A stretch of DNA of 31,734 nt from Lachnospiraceae bacterium UBA1759 (GTDB lineage: Bacteria; Bacillota; Clostridia; Lachnospirales; Lachnospiraceae): the NCBI GenBank assembly GCA_002315555.1, contig DCHF01000021.1:114036-145769 (forward strand). The letters are read 5' to 3'. The notes below the pieces were generated by a model. It was not told where the DNA came from. It did no database searches and saw only the letters and a program-made list of their open reading frames with translations. Both the position numbers and the translations under genes were made by a program. Below, one piece after another: positions 22,332 to 30,820 of the stretch (position 1 is the first letter of the stretch; every line of letters begins with the position of its first letter).

Positions 22332-23137
22332 CTTGCTTTCTCCTTTCTGGTATCGTTATCCTTACCGGCGCGGATGTTCATGACGACCACGATGATGAGG
22401 ACGATGATGAAGATCACAGTGGAAAGCGCCCAGAGCGCGGTCTTGATATCGGTCTGAGAACCCTTGGTCGCGTTGACGACATAGGTCGAGATCGTATCGA
22501 AGGTGGCCGGCTTGGTATAGGTCGCGATGAAATAATCATCGAGGGACAGCGTAATTGCCAGCATGAAACCGGAAACGATGCCGGAAGCGATCTGCGGGAT
22601 CACGACGCGGAACAGGGCCTTGAAGGGCTTTGCGCCCAGGTCGAGGGCCGCTTCATACAGGCTGGAATCCATCTGCTTTAACTTCGGCATGACGGACAGG
22701 TAGACAAACGGCGCGGAAAGCGCGGTCTGACCGGCGATCAGCGGAATGAAGGTATCCTTTGAGATGCCGAGTACGACAACAAGAAGGATGCACATGGAGA
22801 AACCGGTGACCACATCGGCATTGATGACCGGAATCTGGTTCACGGTGGAATAAATGCCCGAGATGCGCTTTCTGGAGTAGAAGGATCCGATGGCACCGAG
22901 CGTACCGAGGATGGTTGCGAGAACCGATGAACCAACTGCAAGAAGCAGCGTGCCGATGATCATGTTCCGGAGTTCTTCCGTCGTGAACAGCGTCACGTAA
23001 TTCTGCAGGGAGAAGCCGCGGATCTGACCGATCTGCGTGGCGTCCGTAAAGCTGTAGACCGCAAGGATCAGGATCGGCGCGTAGATCAGTAACAGGACGA
23101 CTGCAATAAAGCCGAGTTTCAGTGAACGCTTCATCAT
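22328..23137 (-). CDS. potC: Spermidine/putrescine ABC transporter permease PotC
   Basis: 269-residue inner-membrane permease with six predicted helices and the coupling loop EAALDLGAKPFKALFRVVIPQI (EAA motif) that docks on PotA. It forms the channel with PotB. ATG 23137 follows GAGGAGG; it overlaps the potB stop by 4 nt and the potD start by 4 nt, so the operon is tightly coupled. Confidence 0.93.
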   Translation of the reverse strand: MMKRSLKLGFIAVVLLLIYAPILILAVYSFTDATQIGQIRGFSLQNYVTLFTTEELRNMIIGTLLLAVGSSVLATILGTLGAIGSFYSRKRISGIYSTVNQIPVINADVVTGFSMCILLVVVLGISKDTFIPLIAGQTALSAPFVYLSVMPKLKQMDSSLYEAALDLGAKPFKALFRVVIPQIASGIVSGFMLAITLSLDDYFIATYTKPATFDTISTYVVNATKGSQTDIKTALWALSTVIFIIVLIIVVVMNIRAGKDNDTRKEKAR

Positions 23138-23925
23138 AACAGCGCACCTCCTCTCACACCGGAATCCTCAGCGGAACCGGAATCGGTGATCAGCGTGAAA
23201 ATGCAGATCAGCGCAAGCAGGATCAGGGCGATCATGGATCCGCCGTGCCAGTTGTATGCGGAGAAATAACTGCCGATCAGGCTGCCCATAATGTAGGTGC
23301 TGTTGTACAGCATATCGAGGACGACGTAGTTCGTCATTGCCGGCAGGAATACCATGGAAACGCCGGAAACGATGCCCGGAACTGAAAGCGGCAGGGTGAC
23401 CTTTAAAAAGGCGCGGGTATCATTGGCGCCGAGGTCCTTTGCGGCTTCGATCAGGGAGCCGTCCAGACGGACGATGACATTGTAGATCGGCAGGATCATG
23501 AACGGCAGGAAGTCGTAGGTCATACCGATGACGGAGTTTAAGAAGGGGTAATACGCCAGGTTTCCTTCAATGACCGTCAGGATTTCCTTCAGCGCGGTGA
23601 TACGCAGGGAGAAGTTGATCCACATGGGCATGACAAAGATCATGATCAGCACGGACTTGGTCTTTAACTTGCTGGTGGCCAGGATATAGGCCGTAGGGTA
23701 CGCAAGAAGCAGGCAGACGACGGTCGTCACCGCGGCGATCAAAAGACTGTAGAACAGCGTGCCGAGGGTGTTCGGATCCGTGAAGAAGTCCGTCAGGTTG
23801 CGGACGGTAAAGTGCCCCTCTCCGTTCGTGAACGCGTAATAGAAAAGCACGAGCAGCGGTCCGACTACAAAAAGCAGCAGGAATACGGCATAAGGAATGC
23901 CGAGTGTTTTTCTTGAGAATTTCAA
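23134..23925 (-). CDS. potB: Spermidine/putrescine ABC transporter permease PotB
   Basis: Second channel subunit, about six helices, with EAAKDLGANDTRAFLKV as the EAA loop. The start is taken as TTG 23925, giving 263 residues (MKFSRKTLG), because CCTCC on the plus strand (GGAGG, 23932-23936) lies 6 nt upstream. A GTG at 23943 would overlap the potA stop and have no ribosome site of its own. It starts 14 nt after potA and overlaps potC by 4 nt. Confidence 0.9.
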   Translation of the reverse strand: MKFSRKTLGIPYAVFLLLFVVGPLLVLFYYAFTNGEGHFTVRNLTDFFTDPNTLGTLFYSLLIAAVTTVVCLLLAYPTAYILATSKLKTKSVLIMIFVMPMWINFSLRITALKEILTVIEGNLAYYPFLNSVIGMTYDFLPFMILPIYNVIVRLDGSLIEAAKDLGANDTRAFLKVTLPLSVPGIVSGVSMVFLPAMTNYVVLDMLYNSTYIMGSLIGSYFSAYNWHGGSMIALILLALICIFTLITDSGSAEDSGVRGGALL

Positions 23926-23939
23926 CAGCGGCCTCCTTG

Positions 23940-25382
23940 TCACTTCTTGACGGTGAACTTCATCTTATCGACCGGGATGATCAGGCCGACGAGGTCGCCC
24001 ATGTTCCACAGGTCTTCGTCATCGACGATGAAGTCCTGGCCGAGGTCGGTCTGCAGCACGTAGCTGTAATGGTCGCCCTTGTAGATCAGGCTGGAAATGG
24101 TGCCGGTGAGAAGAACATCGTCCGCATCCACATCATCGGTCATCGTGATGTCCATAGGCTTGATCGCGGCAATGATCTTGATCTTATCCGGATCGATGAT
24201 CTCACCGTTTTCATCGATGAGTTCTTTATTTTCGTTACGGTGGCTGCCCTTGATGATCTTGGTCAGGCTGGTATCAAGCACATTGCCGTTATACTCCAGA
24301 CGATGGTTCCGGTTCATATCCACGGTGAAGACGTTCGTGTTGTCCTCTGCGATCATGATATGGATACCGTCCGGCTCCACACAGAGACCGACCGTATCGC
24401 CGACTTTCTGCGTCTTGGTGCTCTTCGCAACGACTTCATAACGTCCGCACTGAACGGTGGTCTCGTAGTGCATGCCCTTGAAGATCACGCCGATGACACG
24501 GCCGCGGATCTGACCCTTTTCGGGAGCGGTGATCTCCACATCCTCGGGACGGACGACCGCGGTGATCTGGGTGCCTTCCGGAACGTCATCGACACAGTCG
24601 AATACGCCGCCGCAGAAACGTGCCTTCAAAGAACCGGTCATAATGCCGTTGAAAATGTTGGATTCGCCGATGAAATCGGCAACGAACGCATTGTGCGGCT
24701 CGTTGTAGATGTCTTCCGGAGTACCGATCTGCTGGATGCGGCCCTCGTTCATGACAACGATCTTATCGGACATGGTCAGAGCTTCCTCCTGGTCATGCGT
24801 AACGTAGATGAAGGTGATGCCCAGACGGTCATGCATGGACTTCAACTCGAGCTGCATCTCCTGACGCATCTTTAAGTCCAGTGCGCCGAGCGGCTCGTCG
24901 AGGAGCAGGATCTCCGGTTCGTTGACCAGCGCGCGGGCGATCGCAACACGCTGCTGCTGACCGCCGGAAAGCGTGGAAACGCTGCGGTTCTCGAAACCCT
25001 CCAGGTCTACGAGCTCCAGCATTTTCTTGACCTTTTTCCGGATGGTCTCTTTTTCGACCTTCTTCTGCTTGAGACCGAAGGCAATGTTATCGTAGATATT
25101 CATATGGGGGAACAGCGCGTAACGCTGGAAGACCGTGTTGATGGGGCGTTCGTACGGCGGAATGTTGGAAATGTCTTTGCCGTTTAACAGGATCTCACCG
25201 GAGGACGGGAGGTCAAAACCCGCGATCATACGTAAGGTCGTCGTCTTGCCGCAGCCGGACGGTCCCAGAAACGTAACAAATTCACCGCGTTTGACTTCAA
25301 GGTTGAAGTCACCTACTGCGGTAAAGCCATCCTCGTAGGTTTTGGTAATGTTCTTCAGTTCAATGATGTTCTTCTCTTCCAT
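23940..25382 (-). CDS. potA: Spermidine/putrescine ABC transporter ATPase PotA with two TOBE-like domains
   Basis: 480 residues, about 100 more than typical PotA. The ATPase domain (about 1-240) has Walker A GPSGCGKTT, signature LSGGQQQR, Walker B ILLLDEPLGALD and the H-loop THDQEEA. A TOBE domain starts near 272 (VRPEDVEIT..RGRVIGVIFKGMHYE). A second, similar module begins near 404 (IKPMDITMT..TGTISSLIYKGDHYS) and ends the protein, so the regulatory region is duplicated. ATG 25382 has AAAGGGGAC upstream; it begins 17 nt after the regulator gene. It hydrolyses ATP to drive polyamine uptake through PotBC. Confidence 0.93.
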   Translation of the reverse strand: MEEKNIIELKNITKTYEDGFTAVGDFNLEVKRGEFVTFLGPSGCGKTTTLRMIAGFDLPSSGEILLNGKDISNIPPYERPINTVFQRYALFPHMNIYDNIAFGLKQKKVEKETIRKKVKKMLELVDLEGFENRSVSTLSGGQQQRVAIARALVNEPEILLLDEPLGALDLKMRQEMQLELKSMHDRLGITFIYVTHDQEEALTMSDKIVVMNEGRIQQIGTPEDIYNEPHNAFVADFIGESNIFNGIMTGSLKARFCGGVFDCVDDVPEGTQITAVVRPEDVEITAPEKGQIRGRVIGVIFKGMHYETTVQCGRYEVVAKSTKTQKVGDTVGLCVEPDGIHIMIAEDNTNVFTVDMNRNHRLEYNGNVLDTSLTKIIKGSHRNENKELIDENGEIIDPDKIKIIAAIKPMDITMTDDVDADDVLLTGTISSLIYKGDHYSYVLQTDLGQDFIVDDEDLWNMGDLVGLIIPVDKMKFTVKK

Positions 25383-25399
25383 CTTGTCCCCTTTCCGTG

Positions 25400-25957
25400 T
25401 CAGAAATTGGGAGGCGTGCTGACCCAGATCAGCTCGGCCTCGTCATCGCCCGCGTTTTCGAGCGCATGAACCATGTTGGTTTGATAGTAAAAACTCTCAC
25501 CGGCGTTCGCGGTGAAGCGGTCTTCCCCGACCGTGACGGTGACGCTTCCGCGGATCACGTAGCCGAATTCCTCTCCGGCGTGCGGGCGGTCCGGCTTCAG
25601 TGCCTGCTTGGGCAGGATGACCACATGCAGCGGTTCCATCTGATTTCCCTGTGCAGTGGGAACGACCCACTGGATCAGATTGCCGGCCTCGTCGTATTTG
25701 TCAAAATAATCCTTTTCACCGAATACGATCTCCGTCTGCTTTTCCTCTTTAAAGAACTTGTCCGGTGTGGTGCCCAGGCATTCGATGAGGTCTAAAAGTG
25801 TGACGACGGAGGGTGAGACCTGACCGTTTTCAAGCTGTGATATAAAGCCCTTTGTCAATTCCGTGCGATCCGCGAGCTCCTGTTGAGTGAGCCCGTTCTG
25901 CTGCCGCAGATTACGGATCTTAAGGCCGATGCTTTCGTTTACGGAACTCATGTCCAT
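25400..25957 (-). CDS. XRE-cupin regulator of the polyamine operon (PuuR-like)
   Basis: 185 residues from ATG 25957, chosen for AAGGAG six nt upstream; an in-frame ATG at 25996 lacks one. An N-terminal helix-turn-helix (about 10-62; LTQQELADRTELTKGFISQLE) is joined to a C-terminal cupin (about 110-183; HAGEEFGYVIRGSVTV, then GESFYYQTNMVHALEN). PuuR and similar regulators with this layout sense polyamines or related compounds through the cupin. It is the first gene of the potABCD operon, so it probably controls this operon through the ACTAAAC repeats at its promoter. Confidence 0.9.
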   Translation of the reverse strand: MDMSSVNESIGLKIRNLRQQNGLTQQELADRTELTKGFISQLENGQVSPSVVTLLDLIECLGTTPDKFFKEEKQTEIVFGEKDYFDKYDEAGNLIQWVVPTAQGNQMEPLHVVILPKQALKPDRPHAGEEFGYVIRGSVTVTVGEDRFTANAGESFYYQTNMVHALENAGDDEAELIWVSTPPNF

Positions 25958-25978
25958 AATGTACTCCTTCTTAAAGAC

Positions 25979-26041
25979 ACTAAACCCTGAATACATTTTT
26001 ACTAAACAAAATCATTATATGGAAATGTACCCGAATGTCAA
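25979..26041 (-). promoter_or_regulatory. Promoter and candidate operator of the regulator-potABCD operon
   Basis: Minus strand TTGACA (26036-26041), 16-bp spacer, TATAAT (26014-26019) is consensus. Downstream of the start, ACTAAAC occurs at 26001-26007 and 25979-25985, a direct repeat 22 bp apart, two helical turns. This position would let a bound repressor block elongation or initiation; binding by the XRE-cupin protein is inferred. Confidence 0.75.
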
Positions 26042-26083
26042 TGATTTTTTGAAAAATATAAAGCAAAAAAGTGCATAAAAAAG

Positions 26084-26112
26084 GCCGTGGTAAACAGCGG
26101 CTTTTCCACGGC
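26084..26112 (-). terminator. Second terminator after tRNA-Ala
   Basis: GCCGTGG/CCACGGC stem with a 15-nt loop, followed on the minus strand by CTTTTTTATG. It shields the polyamine operon promoter. Confidence 0.75.
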
Positions 26113-26122
26113 ATAAGAAAAA

Positions 26123-26144
26123 GGGGGAACACGGCGGTTCCCCC
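26123..26144 (-). terminator. Terminator of tRNA-Ala
   Basis: GGGGGAAC/GTTCCCCC stem with a 6-nt loop, then TTTTTCTT on the minus strand, 11 nt after the tRNA 3' end. Confidence 0.88.
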
Positions 26145-26154
26145 TCGGTAAATA

Positions 26155-26227
26155 TGGAGCATAGGGGATTCGAACCCCTGGCCTCTTGAATGCCATTCAA
26201 GCGCGATCCCAACTTCGCCAATGCCCC
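26155..26227 (-). tRNA. tRNA-Ala (anticodon GGC)
   Basis: 73 nt cloverleaf on the minus strand: acceptor GGGGCAT/ATGCTCC with one G-T pair and discriminator A; anticodon stem CTTGA/TCAAG with loop ATGGCAT, giving anticodon GGC; T-arm AGGGG-TTCGAAT-CCCCT. The variable loop is 5 nt. CCA is not encoded (TAT follows), so it must be added by the CCA enzyme. It reads GCC (and GCU). It is single, ended by two hairpins; a TATGAT upstream (about 26242) may be its -10. Confidence 0.95.
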
Positions 26228-26268
26228 TTTCGTACGTTCATCCTATCATAGGAAAACGGTTTTGAAAA

Positions 26269-26302
26269 GCGGTAATTTCAAGAAAATTCAGGAAATTACC
26301 GC
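26269..26302 (-). terminator. Terminator after the ABC-F gene
   Basis: A perfect 11-bp stem GCGGTAATTTC/GAAATTACCGC with a 12-nt loop, then TTTTC on the minus strand, about 7 nt after the uup stop. Confidence 0.88.
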
Positions 26303-26308
26303 CGTTGT

Positions 26309-28138
26309 TTATTTGTTCTGTGCTTCGATCTTTTCGTGAAGCTCCGTGAGATACATCCATCGCTCCATCTTTTCATCAAGCTGTTTCTGAAGGGCGTCCT
26401 TTTCCTTTGTCAGCGCATTCAGGCGGCCAAAGTCGGTGGTGCATTCTTCCATTTCCGTGTCCTTCTCCGCGATGGCTTCCTCGAGCGCTGCGATGTCATC
26501 GTCGATGGTTTCGAACTCGCGCTGCTCCTTATAACTGAACTTCAGCTTCGCTTCATGCGTGTTCGCATACTGAGGCGTCGCCTGCGGCTTGTTTTCGGCC
26601 TTTTTAGCCGTGTTTGCACTTTCTTTCTCCTGTTCCCCCTTCGCGGCCAGATAATCCGTATAACCGCCTTCATACTGCTTCAGCGCGCCGCCCTCAAAGG
26701 AGAAGATGCGGCGTACCACGCGGTCCAGGAAATAACGATCGTGGGAAACGGTGATAACGATGCCGTCAAAGGTATCGAGATAGTCCTCGAGGATCGTCAG
26801 CGTCTGAATATCGAGGTCGTTCGTGGGTTCGTCCAGGATCAGCACATTGGGAGCTTCCATCAGGACGCGGAGAAGATTCAAACGGCGCTTCTCTCCGCCC
26901 GAGAGCTTTTTAAGAAGCGTGTGCTGCTTCTCCGGCGGAAAAAGGAAGCGGTCCAGCATGACAGAGGCGGAAACGAGGCCTTCGGTCGTGCGGACGTATT
27001 CCGCGGTATTCCGCACATAATCGATGACCTTGAGCTCCGGATCCATGTAGGCTACGCCGTCCTGCGGGTCTCCTTTGAATTCCTGCGCATAGTAACCGAG
27101 TTTGATCGTCTGTCCCAGTGTAACCGCTCCGGTATCGGAGGTCTCAAAACCGGCGATGATCTTCATGAGCGTCGTCTTTCCGCTTCCGTTTTCGCCGATG
27201 AAGCCCACGCGGTCGTTCTTCAGGAATATGTATGAGAAATCCGTGAAAAGCGTGCGGTCGCCGTAGGACTTCGAAACGTGATCAAGCTCAACGGTCGTAC
27301 GCCCCATGCGGGTGGAGATGCTGGAGAGCTCCAGTTCCTTATCTGCGCGGATGTCCTTCACGGCAGCCAGGTCTTCATAGCGCTGGATGTGGGCCTTTTG
27401 TTTGGTGGAACGTGCACGGGCGCCGCGCATCATCCATTCGATCTCCGTACGGAGGATACTGTGACGCTTTCTCTGTGCGGCAAGCTCCATGTCCTCACGC
27501 TCGGCCTTGAGCTTCAAAAAGCCCAGGTAATTGGTCTCATAAATGTAGATCTTACTGTGGTCGATCTCCATGATGCGGTTTGAAACACTGTCCAGGAAGT
27601 ACCGGTCATGTGTGACCATCACGAGAGCGCCGTTATAGGCCTTTAAATACTCTTCCAGCCAATCGGCCATAAAAGAATCCAGGTGGTTCGTGGGCTCGTC
27701 TAACAGGAGAATATCGGCCTTTGAGAGCAGGGTGTTTGCGAGCGCGAGACGTTTACGCTGACCGCCGGAAAGCGTTCCGGCCTTCTGGTCGTAATCCGGG
27801 AGGCCCAGCTTCTGCAGCATGGCCTTGGCATCGCTCTCGAGCGTCCATTCGTTTGTGTGGTCCCGGTTGCCGTCCGTGACGCACTGAAGCGCGGTCATGT
27901 CATCCGGGAATACGGGACTCTGCGAAAGGAAACGGATCTTTAAATTGCGGGCGCGGGTCACGGTGCCGCTTTCCGGGTCCTCCAGTCCTGCGATCAGGCG
28001 GAGAAAGGTGGTCTTACCGGTGCCGTTGACACCGATGACGCCGACCTTTTCGTGCTCATCCAGCGTGAAGGAGGCGTTATCGAATACCGGCGTATCCGTA
28101 AAATGCTTGGTAATGTTTTCGATGTTGATGAGATTCAA
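26309..28138 (-). CDS. uup: ABC-F family ATPase, Uup type
   Basis: 609 residues. Two ATPase domains in one chain without membrane parts: Walker A GVNGTGKTT and GENGSGKTT; signatures LSGGQRKR and LSGGEKRR; Walker B LLLDEPTNHLD and LILDEPTNDLD. The linker between them is rich in Arg/Lys (about 215-270). The last about 75 residues form a coiled coil (EFETIDDDIAALEEAIAEKD onward) like the DNA/RNA-binding C-terminal domain of Uup. ABC-F proteins act on the ribosome, easing stalled states or, in some members, protecting from antibiotics; this one looks like the housekeeping type. ATG 28138 overlaps the nnrE stop by 4 nt. Confidence 0.9.
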   Translation of the reverse strand: MNLINIENITKHFTDTPVFDNASFTLDEHEKVGVIGVNGTGKTTFLRLIAGLEDPESGTVTRARNLKIRFLSQSPVFPDDMTALQCVTDGNRDHTNEWTLESDAKAMLQKLGLPDYDQKAGTLSGGQRKRLALANTLLSKADILLLDEPTNHLDSFMADWLEEYLKAYNGALVMVTHDRYFLDSVSNRIMEIDHSKIYIYETNYLGFLKLKAEREDMELAAQRKRHSILRTEIEWMMRGARARSTKQKAHIQRYEDLAAVKDIRADKELELSSISTRMGRTTVELDHVSKSYGDRTLFTDFSYIFLKNDRVGFIGENGSGKTTLMKIIAGFETSDTGAVTLGQTIKLGYYAQEFKGDPQDGVAYMDPELKVIDYVRNTAEYVRTTEGLVSASVMLDRFLFPPEKQHTLLKKLSGGEKRRLNLLRVLMEAPNVLILDEPTNDLDIQTLTILEDYLDTFDGIVITVSHDRYFLDRVVRRIFSFEGGALKQYEGGYTDYLAAKGEQEKESANTAKKAENKPQATPQYANTHEAKLKFSYKEQREFETIDDDIAALEEAIAEKDTEMEECTTDFGRLNALTKEKDALQKQLDEKMERWMYLTELHEKIEAQNK

Positions 28139-28803
28139 AAATAGGTCTCCTCCGATACTGTAATGTCTTCATACGGGCCGTAGATCTCGATGCCGATGTC
28201 CGCATTCATTCTTTTCTTCATCGCTTCCCGTGCTCTTCCGATGAAATGCCCGTATTTATAGGTGCCGATGGATACGGTCAGATCCGACCGTACAAAGACC
28301 TCTCCTTCTCCGGTATCCCCGTTCAGACCGCTGTTGATATCTGCGGAGACCACGTACGCACCGCTTTCGTTGATCTTTTGAATGAGCCCGGCCATCGGCT
28401 CACGGACCGTACCGGAGAATCCGGTACCGAGAAGGCAGTCCACGATGCAGCCGTCTTTATAAACTGTCAGATCCGTGGCATCGGAGACGACCTCATACGG
28501 AATACCGTCCTTTTTACAGATATCAAAATAGTAGGCGCCGTCCTCGGAGAACTGTTCGGAAAGAAGAAGGAGCCTGACCGGAATGCCGCGGTCATGTAAA
28601 AGATGCGCAACGACGTAACCGTCGCCGGCGTTATTGCCCTTTCCCGCGACGATTGCGACAGGTCCATTACCCGGAATAGCTTCCGCAATGCCCTGTCCCG
28701 CGCGGAACATCAGTTCCTTTGATGAAGTTATATTTGCGATCGTCCGGGCGTCGCTTTCCCGCATGACGCGGGTGGAAACGACACGGACGGTTTTCTCGTT
28801 CAT
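28135..28803 (-). CDS. nnrE: NAD(P)H-hydrate epimerase (YjeF N-terminal domain)
   Basis: 222 residues. It interconverts the R and S forms of hydrated NAD(P)H so that the dehydratase can repair them. The YjeF_N fold is shown by VAGKGNNAGDG (52-62), DCLLGTGFSGTVREP, and VVSADINSGLNGDTGE. In many bacteria this is fused to the ADP-dependent dehydratase domain; here only the epimerase exists, and no dehydratase is in the window. ATG 28803 has AAAGGAGCAGCC upstream. It is coupled to uup downstream (4-nt overlap) and lies 46 nt after the thioesterase gene. Confidence 0.88.
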   Translation of the reverse strand: MNEKTVRVVSTRVMRESDARTIANITSSKELMFRAGQGIAEAIPGNGPVAIVAGKGNNAGDGYVVAHLLHDRGIPVRLLLLSEQFSEDGAYYFDICKKDGIPYEVVSDATDLTVYKDGCIVDCLLGTGFSGTVREPMAGLIQKINESGAYVVSADINSGLNGDTGEGEVFVRSDLTVSIGTYKYGHFIGRAREAMKKRMNADIGIEIYGPYEDITVSEETYF

Positions 28804-28849
28804 GGCTGCTCCTTTGTGTTTCGTGATCCGGTAATAAAGCGTGAGCGGA

Positions 28850-29575
28850 TCAATTCACCCGATACAGGGCGATCGTCTTACCGTCCGCAAGCGCGGCCTT
28901 GTACTCCGCACCGCCGTCCTCCGTGTCCCGCTTGAAGAAGTGAAGGACATCGCCCTCATAGCAGGGATTCTTGTACTGCACTTCCATCGTCCGGACGTTC
29001 ATGGCCTCGATCTCGGAAATGGAGAACAGGGAGAAGAACGCGGTGAAATACTTGGCATTGTTCATGTGGCGGTTGATGTCGATGTCCGTGGAAAGGACCG
29101 TGTAGGTCTTAATGGCATCGTCGTCAAATTTGTCGCGGATGCGCGAAAACGGTTCCGGGCAAGCCTTCTTCTCCAGCGGAATGAGACCATCCGGATAGAT
29201 GGAATCCGTGGGCATCATGCGGCCGGTTTCGGTATTCACGATGACCCACTGGGTCTTACCGGCGGCAAGAACGTTACCCTCCGAATCCGTCAGCTCGTAG
29301 TCACGGTTTGCGGATATACGGTCCTGCGGCTCCGGCCAGGTGGTCAGTGCGACTTTCTCGCAGATCTTTGGCATACGGTTAAAATGGACACGGGTCTTTG
29401 CGCAGACCCAGTAGCAATTGTTTGCGGCCATTTCATCGCCGCCGAGCTGCAGCATCTCAGCGTGTTCGGACGCGATGTCCAGAAACAGGCAGACGCAGTC
29501 GGAAAGGCCCAGCGTGCCGTTATATCCGCATCGGCTCGAGGGCATGAACATATCGATCGTATGGGTAGGATTCAT
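28850..29575 (-). CDS. Acyl-ACP thioesterase (FatA/FatB type)
   Basis: 241 residues, a double hot-dog fold that releases free fatty acids from acyl carrier protein. The N-terminal hot dog spans about 5-125 (NNCYWVCAKTRVHFNRMP). The C-terminal one has the conserved active-site segment DINRHMNNAKY (Asn168, His170 and Asn173) and VQYKNPCYEGD. Chain-length preference cannot be read from the sequence. ATG 29575 has AAAGGAGAATC upstream. It probably begins an operon with nnrE and uup. Confidence 0.87.
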   Translation of the reverse strand: MNPTHTIDMFMPSSRCGYNGTLGLSDCVCLFLDIASEHAEMLQLGGDEMAANNCYWVCAKTRVHFNRMPKICEKVALTTWPEPQDRISANRDYELTDSEGNVLAAGKTQWVIVNTETGRMMPTDSIYPDGLIPLEKKACPEPFSRIRDKFDDDAIKTYTVLSTDIDINRHMNNAKYFTAFFSLFSISEIEAMNVRTMEVQYKNPCYEGDVLHFFKRDTEDGGAEYKAALADGKTIALYRVN

Positions 29576-29680
29576 GATTCTCCTTTGTAGGTGTTTCGTT
29601 GGCTGGACAGGTACGAGGCAAACGGGCAGGTCCGGTTCGAATCTACCGGATCCGGTCCGGAATTAATAACCCGTATCGGA

Positions 29681-30673
29681 TCAGACCTGAATGAATTTAC
29701 CGGTCTTCCGGGATTCGATGGCGGCGTACGCGAGTTCCAGTGCACGTAGTCCGCGCACCGCCGGGACCGGGGGCTCTGCTCCCGCAACGAGTGCCGGGAT
29801 CAGGGCATCCAGATGACGATCCAGGTTGTGACCGAAGGAACGGTTTTTGTCGCCGAAGAAGCCGGCGCGCCAGGTCTCCGCCATGTCATCGTCCGTGCGC
29901 TGGAAGGTGTAGGATTGCACATTGTCCTCGATCAGAATGCGGCCGTCCACACCGCCGATCTCGATCAGCTGGGAAAGCTTGTTGTTTTCATTGGCATCAA
30001 GGGTCGCCAGGAAGGAGCCTACCGCCCCGTTCTCAAACTGCAGGCTTAAGGAGAAGGTGGAAAAGCTGTTTCTGCCGCCGTTATCGGTCATCGTCGCGCC
30101 GATGGACTTGATGGGGCCCATCATATGCTCCATCATATCCAGACCGTGGCACTGCGCCTCGATCAGGTTCAGGTATTTATGGTCGATGAAGGGCTCGCCC
30201 CAGCCGTGACCGAAACGCCACAGCATGAACACCGGAGTCCCGAGGCGGCCGGCTTCGATGGCTTCCTTTGCCTTCAGGCACGGGACGCTGTAACGCTGAT
30301 TAAAATCGATCGCAAAGAAAAGATTTTTATCCTTCGCGGACTGTACGAGCGTACGGGCTTCCTCGATGTCATAGGCGATGGGCTTTTCCGTCATGAGCGG
30401 AATACCGGCACGGATGACCTTCATGGTCTCTTCGAAATGATGCTGCGCGGGAAGGCAGACGGATACAAAATCCGGCTTCTCCTTTTCCAGCATCTCATCG
30501 ATATCCAGATAATAGGGAACATGGAATTCCTCCGCACGTTCGCGGGTACGCTTTTCGGTACGTCCGCAGATCGCAACGAGCTCGGTATCATTCCGGGTGG
30601 AAAATGCACGTGCGTGCTGATGACCCCAGCCGCCGGCACCGATCACAGCAACTCTGACTTTATGGTCCGCCAT
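29681..30673 (-). CDS. Gfo/Idh/MocA family oxidoreductase
   Basis: 330 residues from ATG 30673, with AGGAGGCTCACC upstream; an in-frame ATG at 30748 lies upstream of the promoter and is rejected. The Rossmann fold opens with VAVIGAGGWGHQHA; the EKP motif (TEKPIAYD) gives the catalytic Lys that holds the NAD(P) nicotinamide. The C-terminal beta-sheet domain includes GHGWGEPFIDHKY and EAQCHGLDMMEHM. Likely acts on a sugar or inositol; the substrate is unknown. No other sugar gene is adjacent. The 105-bp gap after it holds GC-rich complementary segments but no clear terminator. Confidence 0.87.
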   Translation of the reverse strand: MADHKVRVAVIGAGGWGHQHARAFSTRNDTELVAICGRTEKRTRERAEEFHVPYYLDIDEMLEKEKPDFVSVCLPAQHHFEETMKVIRAGIPLMTEKPIAYDIEEARTLVQSAKDKNLFFAIDFNQRYSVPCLKAKEAIEAGRLGTPVFMLWRFGHGWGEPFIDHKYLNLIEAQCHGLDMMEHMMGPIKSIGATMTDNGGRNSFSTFSLSLQFENGAVGSFLATLDANENNKLSQLIEIGGVDGRILIEDNVQSYTFQRTDDDMAETWRAGFFGDKNRSFGHNLDRHLDALIPALVAGAEPPVPAVRGLRALELAYAAIESRKTGKFIQV

Positions 30674-30704
30674 GGTGAGCCTCCTGTTAAAAAAAACTGC
30701 AACC

Positions 30705-30732
30705 ATTATATCATTTATTCTGTCAATTTCAA
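30705..30732 (-). promoter_or_regulatory. Promoter of the Gfo/Idh/MocA gene
   Basis: Minus strand TTGAAA (30727-30732), 16-bp spacer, TATAAT (30705-30710), about 32 nt upstream of the start codon. Confidence 0.75.
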
Positions 30733-30761
30733 TGAAACCGTTCGACATTTCGTTTCTACGG

Positions 30762-30790
30762 TTGAGTACGCGGAAAAAATCTGTTACGAT
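30762..30790 (+). promoter_or_regulatory. Promoter of the SH3-like protein gene
   Basis: TTGAGT (30762-30767), 17-bp spacer, TACGAT (30785-30790), 30 nt upstream of the start; divergent from the oxidoreductase promoter, 30 bp apart. Confidence 0.6.
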
Positions 30791-30820
30791 GAGGATGATC
30801 TTTACGAAAGGTGTGATCTT

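Noticed and set aside
23904..24875. 323-codon open frame on the plus strand
   Set aside because: Antisense shadow of potA.
29625..29655. GGTTCGAATC resembling a tRNA T-arm
   Set aside because: No acceptor, D or anticodon stem fits around it on either strand; it is part of GC-rich palindromic sequence between two genes.
30125..30820. Long upstream extension of the SH3-like protein frame
   Set aside because: It runs antisense through the Gfo/Idh/MocA gene and across both promoters; a signal peptide and ribosome site begin at 30821.
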